Source: an uncultured Chlorobiales bacterium (GTDB lineage: Bacteria; Bacteroidota; Chlorobiia; Chlorobiales; Chlorobiaceae). Taken from it: 64,000 bases of DNA. The stretch spans positions 42,116 to 106,115 of the forward strand of contig CAIYTH010000057.1 in the NCBI GenBank assembly GCA_903929135.1. Reading direction: 5' to 3'. A model generated the notes under the pieces. That model did no database searches and was not told the origin of the DNA. It saw nothing but the letters and a program-made list of their open reading frames with translations. The position numbers and the translations under genes were made by a program. This document shows, in pieces, positions 47,957-57,136 of this stretch. Within the stretch, counting starts at the first letter, position 1, and each line of letters starts with the position of its first letter.

Positions 47957-49651
47957 GTGAATACCTTTCTTATCGACTACCAGCGGATACAAACGCCGAA
48001 AAAGGGGTTTCCGCGCCTCTTCTGCGATTACGCATCGGAAGGCGATGCGAGATCGAAACTCGTGTCGGCCTGCTTCCATCTCGATTACCGCAAGGATGCC
48101 GACTACTACCGTCACCTCGGCATCCTCGCCTCGAAGAACTTCCGGCGCAAGGAGCTCACCGCCCTGCTTACACGGCAGAACCGCATGTTCGGCTGCGGGG
48201 AGCGCCAACTTCAGGAGATCGAAAAGCTCAATTCGCCCAGGTGCATGGCCATCGTCACCGGCCAGCAGACCGGTCTGTTCACCGGACCGCTCTACACCGT
48301 CTACAAGGCATTGACGGCCATCGTCATCGCCGAAAAGCAGAAGGAGATGTTTCCGGAATACGATTTCGTGCCGATTTTCTGGCTCGAGAGCGAAGACCAC
48401 GATTTCGAGGAAGCCTCCTCCACCAGCCTCTTTTCCGGAGGCGGCATCGTCAGGGTGACGGCCGAAGCCGGCCACCGCCTGGCTGACCAGATGGTCGGAC
48501 CGACCCCGCTCGGCACCGGCATCCTCGAGACCGTCAGGCAGTTCCTGGAGCTGTTGCCCGATTCGGACTTCAAGCCGGCGATCTCCGAACTGCTCCACTC
48601 CTGCTACGAACCCGACGCTTCGTTCGAAAGCGCTTTCGCGCGCACCATGATGAACCTGTTCCGGGATCACCCGCTCATCCTGCTCTCGACGCACGACCCC
48701 GACTTCAAACGTCTTGCGGGAGAGGTTCTCTGCAGGGAGATCGAAACCTGCCCGGCCTCCTCCTACGAGGTGGTCGCACAGAGCTCCGTCCTCGAATCGA
48801 TGGGATATCCGGCCCAGGCGAAACCCAGGCCGGTCAACGCCTTCTACCTCAACCAGCAGGGGCAACGGCTGAAGATCGAACAGCCTGTCGGACAGGAGGG
48901 CTTCGTCATCCTCCCGGACCGGCAGAAATACTCCCGCCACCAGCTCATCGAAATCTGCCAGGACCACCCCGAACGATTCAGCCCCAACGTCGTCCTGCGG
49001 CCGCTTATCCAGGACAGCGTCCTGCCAGTCTTCGCGACGATCGCCGGTCCCGGTGAGGTAAGTTACCTTGCGCAGTACCGGAAGGCGTACGAGCATTTCG
49101 GGTTCGTCATGCCTTTCATCATCCCGAGGGGAAGCTTCACGCTGGTCGAACCGAAGGTCATCCGCACCATGGACAAGGTGCTCAAGGTGACCGGAAGACC
49201 GAGCTTTTCGAGAAAACAGGTCTACGACGCCGCGTTCCAGGACCTCCAGCTGTTACGCAAATCGATGGTTTCAGGCGCGGAAAACCGGGATATCGACGAA
49301 CTGTTCAATCAGGCCGAATCTGAGGTCGCACGAGCCCTTTCTGCCCTTGAACCAACGCTCGTCAAGATGGACCCGACGCTCCAGCCATTCCTGGCGGCCT
49401 CTTCAGGCCAGATAGCCAAAATCATCGGCGGCATAAGGGAGAAGACCTACCGGGCAGGTCGACGCAAGCATGATGAGTTGCTGCAGCAGCTTGACCGCGC
49501 GGAGCTGAACCTCTTCCCGGAAGGAAAGCCCCAGGAACGGGTCGTCAATATCTTCTATTACCTCAACAAGTACGGCCCGGGCCTCATCGGCGACCTGAAA
49601 AAGGTGTTGCAGGGATATTCGACCGACACGCATCTGATCGTCGAATTGTAG
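47957..49651 (+). CDS. bshC: Bacillithiol biosynthesis cysteine-adding enzyme BshC
   Basis: 564 residues from GTG 47957. [21 protein letters not shown] and [17 protein letters not shown] are strong BshC motifs; the long C-terminal coiled coil (~430-510) is the dimerisation region. BshC adds cysteine to GlcN-malate. Green sulfur bacteria use an N-methylated bacillithiol as their main small thiol. The other bsh genes are not in the window. It follows surE by 4 bp. Confidence 0.94.
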   Translation: MNTFLIDYQRIQTPKKGFPRLFCDYASEGDARSKLVSACFHLDYRKDADYYRHLGILASKNFRRKELTALLTRQNRMFGCGERQLQEIEKLNSPRCMAIVTGQQTGLFTGPLYTVYKALTAIVIAEKQKEMFPEYDFVPIFWLESEDHDFEEASSTSLFSGGGIVRVTAEAGHRLADQMVGPTPLGTGILETVRQFLELLPDSDFKPAISELLHSCYEPDASFESAFARTMMNLFRDHPLILLSTHDPDFKRLAGEVLCREIETCPASSYEVVAQSSVLESMGYPAQAKPRPVNAFYLNQQGQRLKIEQPVGQEGFVILPDRQKYSRHQLIEICQDHPERFSPNVVLRPLIQDSVLPVFATIAGPGEVSYLAQYRKAYEHFGFVMPFIIPRGSFTLVEPKVIRTMDKVLKVTGRPSFSRKQVYDAAFQDLQLLRKSMVSGAENRDIDELFNQAESEVARALSALEPTLVKMDPTLQPFLAASSGQIAKIIGGIREKTYRAGRRKHDELLQQLDRAELNLFPEGKPQERVVNIFYYLNKYGPGLIGDLKKVLQGYSTDTHLIVEL

Positions 49652-49712
49652 GGTTTTACTTTTCAACTGTTGCGCAATTCGATTGCGGTGTTAGTCGGTG
49701 CTCGAAATCCTC

Positions 49713-49785
49713 ATGTACCACTTGTACATTCCGGTTTCTCCGCTCCGTCCGCCTTGCACTCGAACCGCTCACGACGATGAAAAGA
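49713..49785. repeat. Possible dispersed repeat with ATGTAC hairpin
   Basis: ATGTAC-CACTT-GTACAT with GAAA/TTTC outside, followed by a stretch running to CTCACGACGATGAAA. It contains no gene and looks like the intergenic repeats I recall from other genomes. Only one copy is in this window. Confidence 0.35.
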
Positions 49786-49809
49786 ATAACCCAAAGAGAG
49801 CAGACAAAG

Positions 49810-49837
49810 AAAAAGCCGGGTTCGACCCGGCTTTTTT
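49810..49837. terminator. Bidirectional terminator between bshC and ccsA
   Basis: AAAAAGCCGGG / CCCGGCTTTTT, 5-base loop, with A and T runs on either side; serves convergent bshC and ccsA. Confidence 0.85.
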
Positions 49838-49862
49838 GATAACGACCAGAGACCGGCCTCTG

Positions 49863-50666
49863 TCAGGAGGCTCCCGAGTAGGTGTGGACGCTGTTCTGGG
49901 CGGATGGCAGGTAGTTCACGCCGAACCAGCAGACCAGCAGCACAAGGAACGCAAGGCCGAGGTACCATTGCAGCACGGTCCCTTTGGTTTTGCGCGCCAC
50001 GAGATGCAGGTAGCCGAGATATGCCAGCCACGAAATGAAGGCCCAGGTCTCTTTCGGGTCCCAGGTCCAGTAATGGCCCCATGCCTCCTTGGCCCAGAGG
50101 GCGCCGAAAACAAGCCCGAAGGTCAGGAGTACGAAGCCGAGCAGGGCAAGGTAATGCGACATCGACTCCGAAACGGCCGAGCTTTTGTCCCGGAACTTCA
50201 GCCAGACGTTGTGCCATCCAGCCACCGAAGAGGCGGCAAGCAGCACGTAGGCGACGAGGTAGACGACCACGTGCGGGATGAACCAGGGACTCTGCAGGGC
50301 GGGCATGAGCGCCTTCTGGAACACATCCGGGCTGGCGATGTTGATACCGAGGAAAAACGCAGCCAGGCCCATGCAGTAATACTTGAGCCAGCCGATCTTC
50401 CAGCGGTACTCCACCAGGAATCCCACAACAGGAATGAGGGTCGCATACCACAGGCGAGTTTCGCCGAGCGTCCTGAGCGGTGGTCGCTCGAGTGTGATCC
50501 AGTAGGCGACAAGGAACCAGACGAGCAGCGAAGTACCGCCGATCATCAGCAACCAGGAGACGAGGGACGCGGGTTTCGACTTCCTTGCAGGGATCTGCAG
50601 AAGGCTTCCCGCCCCCCAGCAGGCGATGGCCGCTTTGGCGATGGCCGGAAATTCAACCAGGGTCAT
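49863..50666 (-). CDS. ccsA: Cytochrome c biogenesis protein CcsA (ResC type)
   Basis: 267 residues with about eight membrane helices. The tryptophan-rich haem-handling motif WGHYWTWDPKETWAFISW is intact, and histidines flank it (FIPHVVVYL, YLHLVARK). With CcsB it forms the System II synthase that exports haem and attaches it to periplasmic c-type cytochromes. It overlaps ccsB by 4 bp (ATGA). Confidence 0.94.
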   Translation of the reverse strand: MTLVEFPAIAKAAIACWGAGSLLQIPARKSKPASLVSWLLMIGGTSLLVWFLVAYWITLERPPLRTLGETRLWYATLIPVVGFLVEYRWKIGWLKYYCMGLAAFFLGINIASPDVFQKALMPALQSPWFIPHVVVYLVAYVLLAASSVAGWHNVWLKFRDKSSAVSESMSHYLALLGFVLLTFGLVFGALWAKEAWGHYWTWDPKETWAFISWLAYLGYLHLVARKTKGTVLQWYLGLAFLVLLVCWFGVNYLPSAQNSVHTYSGAS

Positions 50667-51931
50667 GCAGCCTCCATTTTTTTAACACCTTTCCAGAAAT
50701 AGAGCAGATTGCCGGCCATGATCATGAAGAATCCGAGGTAAACGGCCGGCAGCCAGGGGTCGTTGACCGCCTCGACGAGGCTCATGGTCGACCAGCGGCC
50801 GGCCTTCTCGTCGTATCCCATCTGATAGAGCTTCCACCCACGAAAATCGACGGGTTTGTTGACTTCGAGCACCGCAACCCGGCGTTCGCTGTCGGTCCCG
50901 CTGATCATGACGTGCGACCTGAAGGCCTTCGGGGCGCCGGGAGCGATAACGATGAAATAGCTGCCGACCGGGAGGAATTGCGGCTTGATCTCCGGACCAC
51001 CGCCGCTGATCCAGCGTTCGACCGGCGGCTGCCCGTCTGCCTCGGCACGCACCCTTGCGAAAGGAACTCCCTTGTGAGCTTTCGAAGGAACAGGGTTCCC
51101 ATCCTTGTCGGGCAGGGCGTCCGGCATGAACTCGAGCACCGTCGCCGTTGCGACTCCGGGCCATACGGCACGGGCGCCCTTGCGTACCTCCGGCACCATT
51201 TTCGACTTCTCCTCGAGCACCTGATCGGTGGCCGGGTCGTAGAGCGCGAACTGGGGCACATACTCGTCGATCTGGAAATCTTTCAGGTAGATCGAATAGG
51301 GCAGCTGGATCGGGCGTTCGCTCGGCATTTCGTAGGCAATGCTGCTCTCCTGTCCCTCATTCAGGGGAATGATCAGGCGCTGCAGGTCCGAACTACCCAG
51401 GAGCCCGCAGGAGAGCGCGATCCAGAACCCGCCGTGAAACAGCATGAACTGCAGGTTCGCCACCCTGAACGGCACCACCTTCCAGAGAAACGACAGTCCC
51501 AGGTTGAACAGGAAAAGAAGCGTCACAAAGGCGAACGGCCAGCTCGAAAACATGCCGTTCAGACGCAGCGTAGCGACCAGGGTACCCGGATGGGCCGGGT
51601 CCTGGGGAAGGACGCCGCCGATGAACGACAGCAGGGCAAGTCCGACGATCAGGCTCAGGCCGACCGGGATCCCGCCAAGCCAGGCCACCAGGGGATGCTT
51701 CCTGAGCGTCAGCCCGACGATCGCGACCGACACGGCCAGCACCGCGAGAAACAGGAAATTGACCGGCCAGCGGGGAATGGTGATACCGCTGCCGGCGGTC
51801 AGCCATTCGACAGCGAATCCGGCAATGATCGCCGTAATGGTAAACAGCGCCGCCTCGCGGAACCCCTCCGAGGCGGAATCGACTTTTTGAGTTTGTTTAC
51901 TGCTTTGCATGATCTTGGTTTGCTTTGTCAC
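50663..51931 (-). CDS. ccsB: Cytochrome c biogenesis protein CcsB (ResB type)
   Basis: 422 residues from GTG 51931, which has AGGCGG 6 bp upstream; ATG 51910 is the alternative. Helices at ~30-50, ~57-78, ~85-105 and ~125-150, a large periplasmic domain (~190-390; LPYSIYLKDFQIDEY, VNKPVDFRGWKLYQMGYD) and a last helix (~398-415). This is the ResB partner of CcsA. It overlaps the upstream HTH gene by 35 bp, so the three genes are coupled. Confidence 0.92.
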   Translation of the reverse strand: MTKQTKIMQSSKQTQKVDSASEGFREAALFTITAIIAGFAVEWLTAGSGITIPRWPVNFLFLAVLAVSVAIVGLTLRKHPLVAWLGGIPVGLSLIVGLALLSFIGGVLPQDPAHPGTLVATLRLNGMFSSWPFAFVTLLFLFNLGLSFLWKVVPFRVANLQFMLFHGGFWIALSCGLLGSSDLQRLIIPLNEGQESSIAYEMPSERPIQLPYSIYLKDFQIDEYVPQFALYDPATDQVLEEKSKMVPEVRKGARAVWPGVATATVLEFMPDALPDKDGNPVPSKAHKGVPFARVRAEADGQPPVERWISGGGPEIKPQFLPVGSYFIVIAPGAPKAFRSHVMISGTDSERRVAVLEVNKPVDFRGWKLYQMGYDEKAGRWSTMSLVEAVNDPWLPAVYLGFFMIMAGNLLYFWKGVKKMEAA

Positions 51932-52244
51932 AGGAACCGCCTACTTCGACATCGTCTTTCTTGAGAATCTGACAGCACTTGCAGACGATACCGTAAAGTT
52001 CGCTTTCGGCTGCGCCGACACAGATTTTTTCGACAGCATTCCGGATCTCATGCCGGTAATCCCGGCTTTTGATGTTCTGCTGCCCCCGTTTCTTGTTCAG
52101 GTACTGGGAAACCGCTGCCGGCGTCACCCCGAGCAGTTTGGCGGCCCTGGACTGGGTCATGCCGGTCTTGACCAGTTCCCTGGCGAGGTCGGCCCTGATC
52201 TGCGGGAGATAATACCATACAGCTTTTTCACAAGGAAAAATCAT
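51897..52244 (-). CDS. Small HTH regulator with C-terminal cysteines (COG2522-like)
   Basis: 115 residues from ATG 52244. Residues ~1-55 (FPCEKAVWYYLPQIRADLARELV, MTQSRAAKLLGVTPAAVSQYL) match the predicted regulator family COG2522, with a Cro/Xre-type HTH. The second half carries several cysteines (KICVGAA, YGIVCKCCQIL, GGSC), which could bind a metal or Fe-S cluster. It reads directly into ccsB with a 35-bp overlap, so it may regulate cytochrome c maturation in response to redox state, haem or metal. This is inference. Confidence 0.75.
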   Translation of the reverse strand: MIFPCEKAVWYYLPQIRADLARELVKTGMTQSRAAKLLGVTPAAVSQYLNKKRGQQNIKSRDYRHEIRNAVEKICVGAAESELYGIVCKCCQILKKDDVEVGGSCDKANQDHAKQ

Positions 52245-52455
52245 CGATGACAATTAAGGTTTTTAACATTGGTACTTGCTGATTCGGCCACACGGGGAAT
52301 TACGGGCCGGCATGGGGAGCGCTCCGGCCATCATGCCCGGGAACAGATCTGTTTCAACGAAAACTCGCCGAAAGTCTGGACTCATGGGCATGATTTCACT
52401 TAATTATATAAATTTCCATAACAATGTCACCATACAAGCTACGTACGAAAACAGC

Positions 52456-52944
52456 ATGAAACCCAGTGCCAGCAGCCTTGCCGGCTGGATCATCCTCGCG
52501 TTGATGTCCTGCCAGTTCGTTCCACTGGACAGGAGCGGCAACCTGCCGTCTTCAGGTTCTGTCAGCCCCGTGTCCGGTGTTCGGCAGGTTCTGGATACCC
52601 GATGCGGTGAATGCCACTCCAACAGGACCCGCTGGCCGGAAAGCGCATACATCGCACCGCTCTCGTGGTATGTCGTCCATGAAGTGCAGCAATCAAGGAA
52701 GGCCCTGAATTTTTCGGATTTCCGTTTCGGGGACTCCATCGGGGAAATCACGGCAAAAGAGAGGATTCAAAAGCTGATCATTTCAGGAAACACCGCCCGC
52801 CACGCCAGCATCCCGGGCTTCGCGGCGCCAGTTCTCACAGGGGCGGAACGGGAACTGCTGCTCGCCTGGACGGCCGGTCCGGATAAGGAACCGACACCGG
52901 ATACTAAAAATTCAGGGCATATCCACCGGGGTAGAATCCCTTGA
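52456..52944 (+). CDS. Haem-binding-domain (CxxCH) lipoprotein
   Basis: 162 residues from ATG 52456. A lipoprotein signal (LALMSC, Cys about 19) precedes a Haem_bd-type domain (PF14376): TRCGECHSNRTRWP with the CxxCH haem site, then ESAYIAPLSWYVVHEVQQSRKALNFSDF. Such proteins are small c-type cytochromes in the periplasm. The divergent ccsAB genes would attach its haem. The 3' end overlaps the convergent LOG gene by 41 bp. Confidence 0.85.
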   Translation: MKPSASSLAGWIILALMSCQFVPLDRSGNLPSSGSVSPVSGVRQVLDTRCGECHSNRTRWPESAYIAPLSWYVVHEVQQSRKALNFSDFRFGDSIGEITAKERIQKLIISGNTARHASIPGFAAPVLTGAERELLLAWTAGPDKEPTPDTKNSGHIHRGRIP

Positions 52945-53644
52945 TGATCTCGATGACCTTCTCCGGGTCATCCTCGAGAAAGATGAAATCGAGGTCGGTC
53001 TCATCGATGAAACCCTTCTCGGCAAGCATCCGGTTCCGTATCCATCCGTAAAATTCACCCCAGTACTCCGATCCTATCATGATCACGGGAAATTTCTGGC
53101 TTTTTTTCGTCTGGATGAGGTTGACGGCTTCGGCGAACTCATCGAGGGTTCCCAATCCTCCGGGAAGCACGATGAACGCCTGGGAGTATTTCAGGAACAT
53201 GACCTTCCGGATGAAAAAGTACTGGAACGTCACCAGTTTTTCCGGGTCGATGTAACCGTTCGGATCCTGCTGGTTAGGGAGCTTGATGTTGAAGCCCACC
53301 GAAACCCCTCCACTCGCCTGTGCCCCTTTGTTGGCGGCCTCCATGGCACCCGGCCCGCCACCGGTCACAACGGCAAACCCCGCCTCGGCAAGGAGCCGTC
53401 CCATCTTCTCGGCAAGCCGGTATTCCTGGTCGGTTTCCTTCACCCTCGTCGAACCGAACACCGAAACTGCAGGGCCGATGTTGGACATGGTCTCGAAGCC
53501 GTTCACGAATTCGGCCATGATCTTGAAGACCCTCCAGCCATCGGCCATGAACTCGCTGCCCGCCGGAGGCTGCGGCGGAGTCTGGGCGGGAAGTTTCGGG
53601 TTTGGGCCGCCTTCAGCGGGCGCACCTGTCTGGAGTCCTGCCAT
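52904..53644 (-). CDS. LOG-family (TIGR00730) protein
   Basis: 246 residues. Rossmann-like fold with VFGSTRVKETDQEY, VTGGGPGAMEAANKGA and the PGGxGTxxE signature (LPGGLGTLDEFAEAV). Homologues are cytokinin-activating phosphoribohydrolases or Rossmann nucleotide-binding proteins; the natural substrate in bacteria is usually nucleoside 5'-monophosphates. The N-terminal ~40 residues are Pro/Gly-rich extra sequence. It is 6 bp after trpG/pabA. Confidence 0.88.
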   Translation of the reverse strand: MAGLQTGAPAEGGPNPKLPAQTPPQPPAGSEFMADGWRVFKIMAEFVNGFETMSNIGPAVSVFGSTRVKETDQEYRLAEKMGRLLAEAGFAVVTGGGPGAMEAANKGAQASGGVSVGFNIKLPNQQDPNGYIDPEKLVTFQYFFIRKVMFLKYSQAFIVLPGGLGTLDEFAEAVNLIQTKKSQKFPVIMIGSEYWGEFYGWIRNRMLAEKGFIDETDLDFIFLEDDPEKVIEIIKGFYPGGYALNF

Positions 53645-53650
53645 GGCTGT

Positions 53651-54214
53651 TCAGATGTCGAGAAAGTTCCTGATCAGCCGGTGACCTTCGGTGGTCATGA
53701 TGGATTCCGGATGAAACTGCACGCCGTAAAGCCCCAGCTCCGGAGCGTCCATACCCATGATGACGCCGTCCTCGGTCCAGGCCCTCACCGTAAGGCATGA
53801 CGGAAGGGTTTCGCGCTCGACGATCAGCGAATGGTAACGCGTTGCGGTAAACGGGTTTTCAAGCCCGCGGAAAACCCCCTGGCCGTCGTGATAGACGAGC
53901 GAGACCTTTCCATGCATGATCCTCTCTGCGCGCTTGACCGTGCCGCCAAGGGCCTCGCCGATGGCCTGATGGCCGAGGCATACCCCGAACAGCGGAATCC
54001 GGCCCTGCACGGCATTGATGAGCGGCACCGAAATGCCGGCGTCCTTCGGAGTGCCGGGACCGGGCGAGATCACGATCTTTTCCGGGCGAAGGGCGAGCGC
54101 CTCATCGACCGTGAGTTCGTCGTTCCGGTAAACAACGGTTTCGGCACCGAGCTCACCGATGTACTGCACAAGGTTATAGGTAAACGAATCGTAATTGTCG
54201 ACAACAAGAATCAT
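53651..54214 (-). CDS. trpG: Anthranilate/aminodeoxychorismate synthase glutamine amidotransferase
   Basis: 187 residues. A class I glutamine amidotransferase: nucleophile Cys in [16 protein letters not shown], with His and Glu in [19 protein letters not shown] near residue 50. It supplies ammonia for anthranilate (TrpG) or aminodeoxychorismate (PabA). These two cannot be told apart by sequence alone, and the synthase partner is not in the window. Confidence 0.9.
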   Translation of the reverse strand: MILVVDNYDSFTYNLVQYIGELGAETVVYRNDELTVDEALALRPEKIVISPGPGTPKDAGISVPLINAVQGRIPLFGVCLGHQAIGEALGGTVKRAERIMHGKVSLVYHDGQGVFRGLENPFTATRYHSLIVERETLPSCLTVRAWTEDGVIMGMDAPELGLYGVQFHPESIMTTEGHRLIRNFLDI

Positions 54215-54234
54215 GCAGATACCCTGAAAATTGG

Positions 54235-55482
54235 TTACAGTGTTGCTTCCGTCGCAGGCTCGAGCATCGAAGCCTTGCGAAACATCTCTTCATAGGCCGG
54301 GCTCATGCGTATGCGTCGCCGCTCCATGACCCTGCGCGCCGTCTCGACGACCTGGTCGATCCTGCAGGCCTCGAACGCAGGATGGCCGGTGCCCCATGAA
54401 AACGACGGCACATATTTCGGAGGCATGCCGGCGCCGAAAATGTTGGCCGCCGTCCCCACGACCGTGCCGGTATTGAACAGCGAGCCGATGGCGGTCTTCG
54501 AATGTTCCCCCATGATCAGCCCGAGAAACTGGAGGCCCGTCTGCAGTTGCCTTCCTGCGACGACCAGGCCGACCTTGCTGTAGTTGTTCTTCAGGTCCGA
54601 CGTGTTGGTCGCTGCCCCGAGGTTGCACCAGGCCGAAATATAGGAATGACCGAGAAATCCGTCATGCTGCTTGTTGGCAAACGGCTCGATGATCGAATCC
54701 TCGATCTCGCCGCCGGCTTTCGAGCCGCAGCCGACATAGACGTTGCTGTAGATCCTGGCGGCGATCTTCGCCCTCGACCCCGGAGCGAGCACTACGTTCT
54801 GCATCAGCACCGCCTGGGGTTCGACAACGGCGCCTTTGCCGATGTGGATATACCCTTCGGATGCATCAAGCACGGCACCTGCCATGACCACGGCGCCCTG
54901 GCCTATGGAGATTGCCTCCGGGTTGACCAGGACAGCGGAAGGATGCACCTCGCCCTCGCGGCATCCCGGCCGGAACCGTGAACAGTCCCGCCGCATCAGC
55001 TCAGGATGCAGCGCGACAGGGTCCCATATATGTTCGAGCAAGAGGAATCCGGATGACTCGATGCACGCCATCGAGCCGGACAGTGCCGTGGTGTCGATCA
55101 GGTCCGGAAGGAGATCGCCGGCAGGCATCAGATCGGCCGCATTCACGCGGCAGGCAATCAGAGTGCCGGCCTGAGTCACGGCTTGCCCGGTCTGCAGTCC
55201 TGAAGCGAGCTCGATGACCCGCTCATCGCAGACGAGGCGGCCGTTGAGCAACAGGAGGTCCTGGTCGACGACGGCATTGACCAGCGCTCCGGGGTGGGAC
55301 TCGCTGAACCACGGCGCGATATGACCACGAAGGTGCCAGGTCAGGGGCACTCGTCCGGCCGCAGAGGTTTCGAAACGCTCTTTCAGGGACATGGTGCCGG
55401 AAAAAAGGCCGAAAACCGGCTTCAGGCCGACAAGCGGCATGAGCTGCGCGACCTTCTCATCTTCGAAAACGATAACCTGCAT
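54235..55482 (-). CDS. GlmU-like protein with left-handed beta-helix
   Basis: 415 residues. An N-terminal nucleotidyltransferase-like domain (~1-180, [26 protein letters not shown]) lacks the full GlmU uridylyltransferase signature, in line with the NTP_transf_4 family. The second half is hexapeptide-repeat beta-helix ([53 protein letters not shown]). Related proteins are annotated as putative sugar nucleotidyltransferases. The acetyltransferase-like half is the better supported part. Confidence 0.8.
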   Translation of the reverse strand: MQVIVFEDEKVAQLMPLVGLKPVFGLFSGTMSLKERFETSAAGRVPLTWHLRGHIAPWFSESHPGALVNAVVDQDLLLLNGRLVCDERVIELASGLQTGQAVTQAGTLIACRVNAADLMPAGDLLPDLIDTTALSGSMACIESSGFLLLEHIWDPVALHPELMRRDCSRFRPGCREGEVHPSAVLVNPEAISIGQGAVVMAGAVLDASEGYIHIGKGAVVEPQAVLMQNVVLAPGSRAKIAARIYSNVYVGCGSKAGGEIEDSIIEPFANKQHDGFLGHSYISAWCNLGAATNTSDLKNNYSKVGLVVAGRQLQTGLQFLGLIMGEHSKTAIGSLFNTGTVVGTAANIFGAGMPPKYVPSFSWGTGHPAFEACRIDQVVETARRVMERRRIRMSPAYEEMFRKASMLEPATEATL

Positions 55483-55512
55483 AAAGCACGACGGATAAAC
55501 AGGATTTCCCTT

Positions 55513-56427
55513 TTATGAATCACAAAGCATTTCGACCGCCCGAGGCACCGCGGCAATACCCATGGAACCGCCGACACGTTCGAAAACCTCGCCGTCCATA
55601 TGCATCGCATCCGCCTCCGGCATGAACACTTCGAGAGAGGAGGCCTTGCAGTAGAGGACCCGAGGATCGTCGATCTGGGAACCTTTCAGATATTTCAGAA
55701 CATAGCCGGGAAAGCGCCACTTCGGAATCGCCTTGAGGATGCAGACATCAAGCAACCCATCGCCTGGATCGGCGTGCGGGGCTATCCTGAACTTACCGCC
55801 TTCAACGGCTCCGTTCGAAACCGAGAAGGCAAACACCGGCTCATCGAGTTCGATCGTGCCTCCCGGAGTTTCGATTTTAATATGCATTTTTAGCGCTGTA
55901 TAACCTAAAAGCACACTGACCAGGGCATAGGCATAGGACATCTCCCCGCGCAGCCACGTCGTCGATTTCACCTTTCCGGCAATCCTTCCGGTCAGACCGA
56001 TTCCGATCGAGTTGATGAAATACCTGGAGCTTTTGCCGCCGAAATCCACATGGCCGAGATCGACCCTGCGACTGAAAGCGTCCGCGAACCCCAGGATGGT
56101 CTCCTCATGGGTTTTCTTCGCCGGACGAAGTGTTTTCAGGAAATCGTTCGCCGATCCGGCAGGAAAGATACCGATCCTCACCTGCAGGCCGATAACGGCA
56201 TTGACCACCTCGTTGAGGGTTCCGTCCCCTCCGCAGGCTATCAGCGTCGAGCTTGTGCGGGCGGCGATGCGGGCGATCTCCCCGGCATGCCCTGCAAACC
56301 GGGAAACCTCGAACGATGCGTTGCCGTAAGTGGCAATGGTCCGTTCGATCATGCCGGCCTTGCCGGCCGCCCGGCCCTTGTCCGCAGCCGGATTGAAGAT
56401 AAAGGTATAGCGATCCCGCTCAATCAT
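55513..56427 (-). CDS. Diacylglycerol/lipid kinase (YegS/BmrU family)
   Basis: 304 residues from ATG 56427. The N-terminal domain has IFNPAADKGRA and the nucleotide-binding GGDGTLNEVVNAVIG (~75-90); the C-terminal beta-sandwich has GIGLTGRIAGKV, PHADPGDGLLDVCIL and AMHMDGEVFE. The family phosphorylates diacylglycerol or related lipids. The start codon overlaps the end of the phosphatase gene by 8 bp. Confidence 0.92.
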   Translation of the reverse strand: MIERDRYTFIFNPAADKGRAAGKAGMIERTIATYGNASFEVSRFAGHAGEIARIAARTSSTLIACGGDGTLNEVVNAVIGLQVRIGIFPAGSANDFLKTLRPAKKTHEETILGFADAFSRRVDLGHVDFGGKSSRYFINSIGIGLTGRIAGKVKSTTWLRGEMSYAYALVSVLLGYTALKMHIKIETPGGTIELDEPVFAFSVSNGAVEGGKFRIAPHADPGDGLLDVCILKAIPKWRFPGYVLKYLKGSQIDDPRVLYCKASSLEVFMPEADAMHMDGEVFERVGGSMGIAAVPRAVEMLCDS

Positions 56428-56959
56428 GGCGGCCACCCTGAACGGATTCAGCCGCCCCGCATCCGGCAACCCCCGGATCGGCGATACCGTAATCGGCCAG
56501 CAGAGAGGAGATCATGCCGTCGACGCACGCGAGAAGCGTCGTCAGGGTGCTGTCGAAACCCTCTTCGGGTCCGTAGTAGGGATCTTCGATCTCCTCACCC
56601 GCGACTTCATCGGCAAACTCGGTCATCATATGGACGTACGGACCGGCGCTGCCCTCCAGGGCATCGAGAACACTCCGGTAATTCTCGTGGTCCATGACGA
56701 CAATGCGGCTGAAGCCGTCAAGATCAAGATCGTGGATACACTGAGCCCTGATCGGCGAGATGTCGATCCCATGGCGACCGGTTGCCCTGACAGCACGCGA
56801 ATCAGGGCAGGAGCTCGACTGGTATCCGACCGTTCCTGCCGACTCCGCCTCGAACCGGCCGGCCAATCCCCGGAGATTCGAAAGATGCCGGAAGACGCCC
56901 TCGGCCATCGGTGAGCGACAGATGTTCTCATAACAGACGAAAAGGATCCTGACACGCAT
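56420..56959 (-). CDS. Low-molecular-weight protein tyrosine phosphatase
   Basis: 179 residues. The active-site P-loop is FVCYENICRSPMAE (C-X5-R-S; the usual Gly is Tyr and the next residue Glu). The general acid Asp is in EIEDPYYGPEEGFD. The family removes phosphate from protein tyrosines, often in exopolysaccharide control, or acts as arsenate reductase in some lineages. It is coupled to the lipid kinase and divergent from the regulator at 57137. Confidence 0.9.
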   Translation of the reverse strand: MRVRILFVCYENICRSPMAEGVFRHLSNLRGLAGRFEAESAGTVGYQSSSCPDSRAVRATGRHGIDISPIRAQCIHDLDLDGFSRIVVMDHENYRSVLDALEGSAGPYVHMMTEFADEVAGEEIEDPYYGPEEGFDSTLTTLLACVDGMISSLLADYGIADPGVAGCGAAESVQGGRHD

Positions 56960-57136
56960 CGAACGCTCCGGGAATGATGATGAGAAAACAGAGAAACCGG
57001 CGCCATGACGAACCTGTACCGGAATAATCCATACCAGAAAAAGATGGTGTATTTTTTTTCTGCCATCTTTGTGGGATATTCCGGATAAGAAGTCCGGACA
57101 CTAAAACTACTTCGTTCATCGACAATCGCAAATGCC

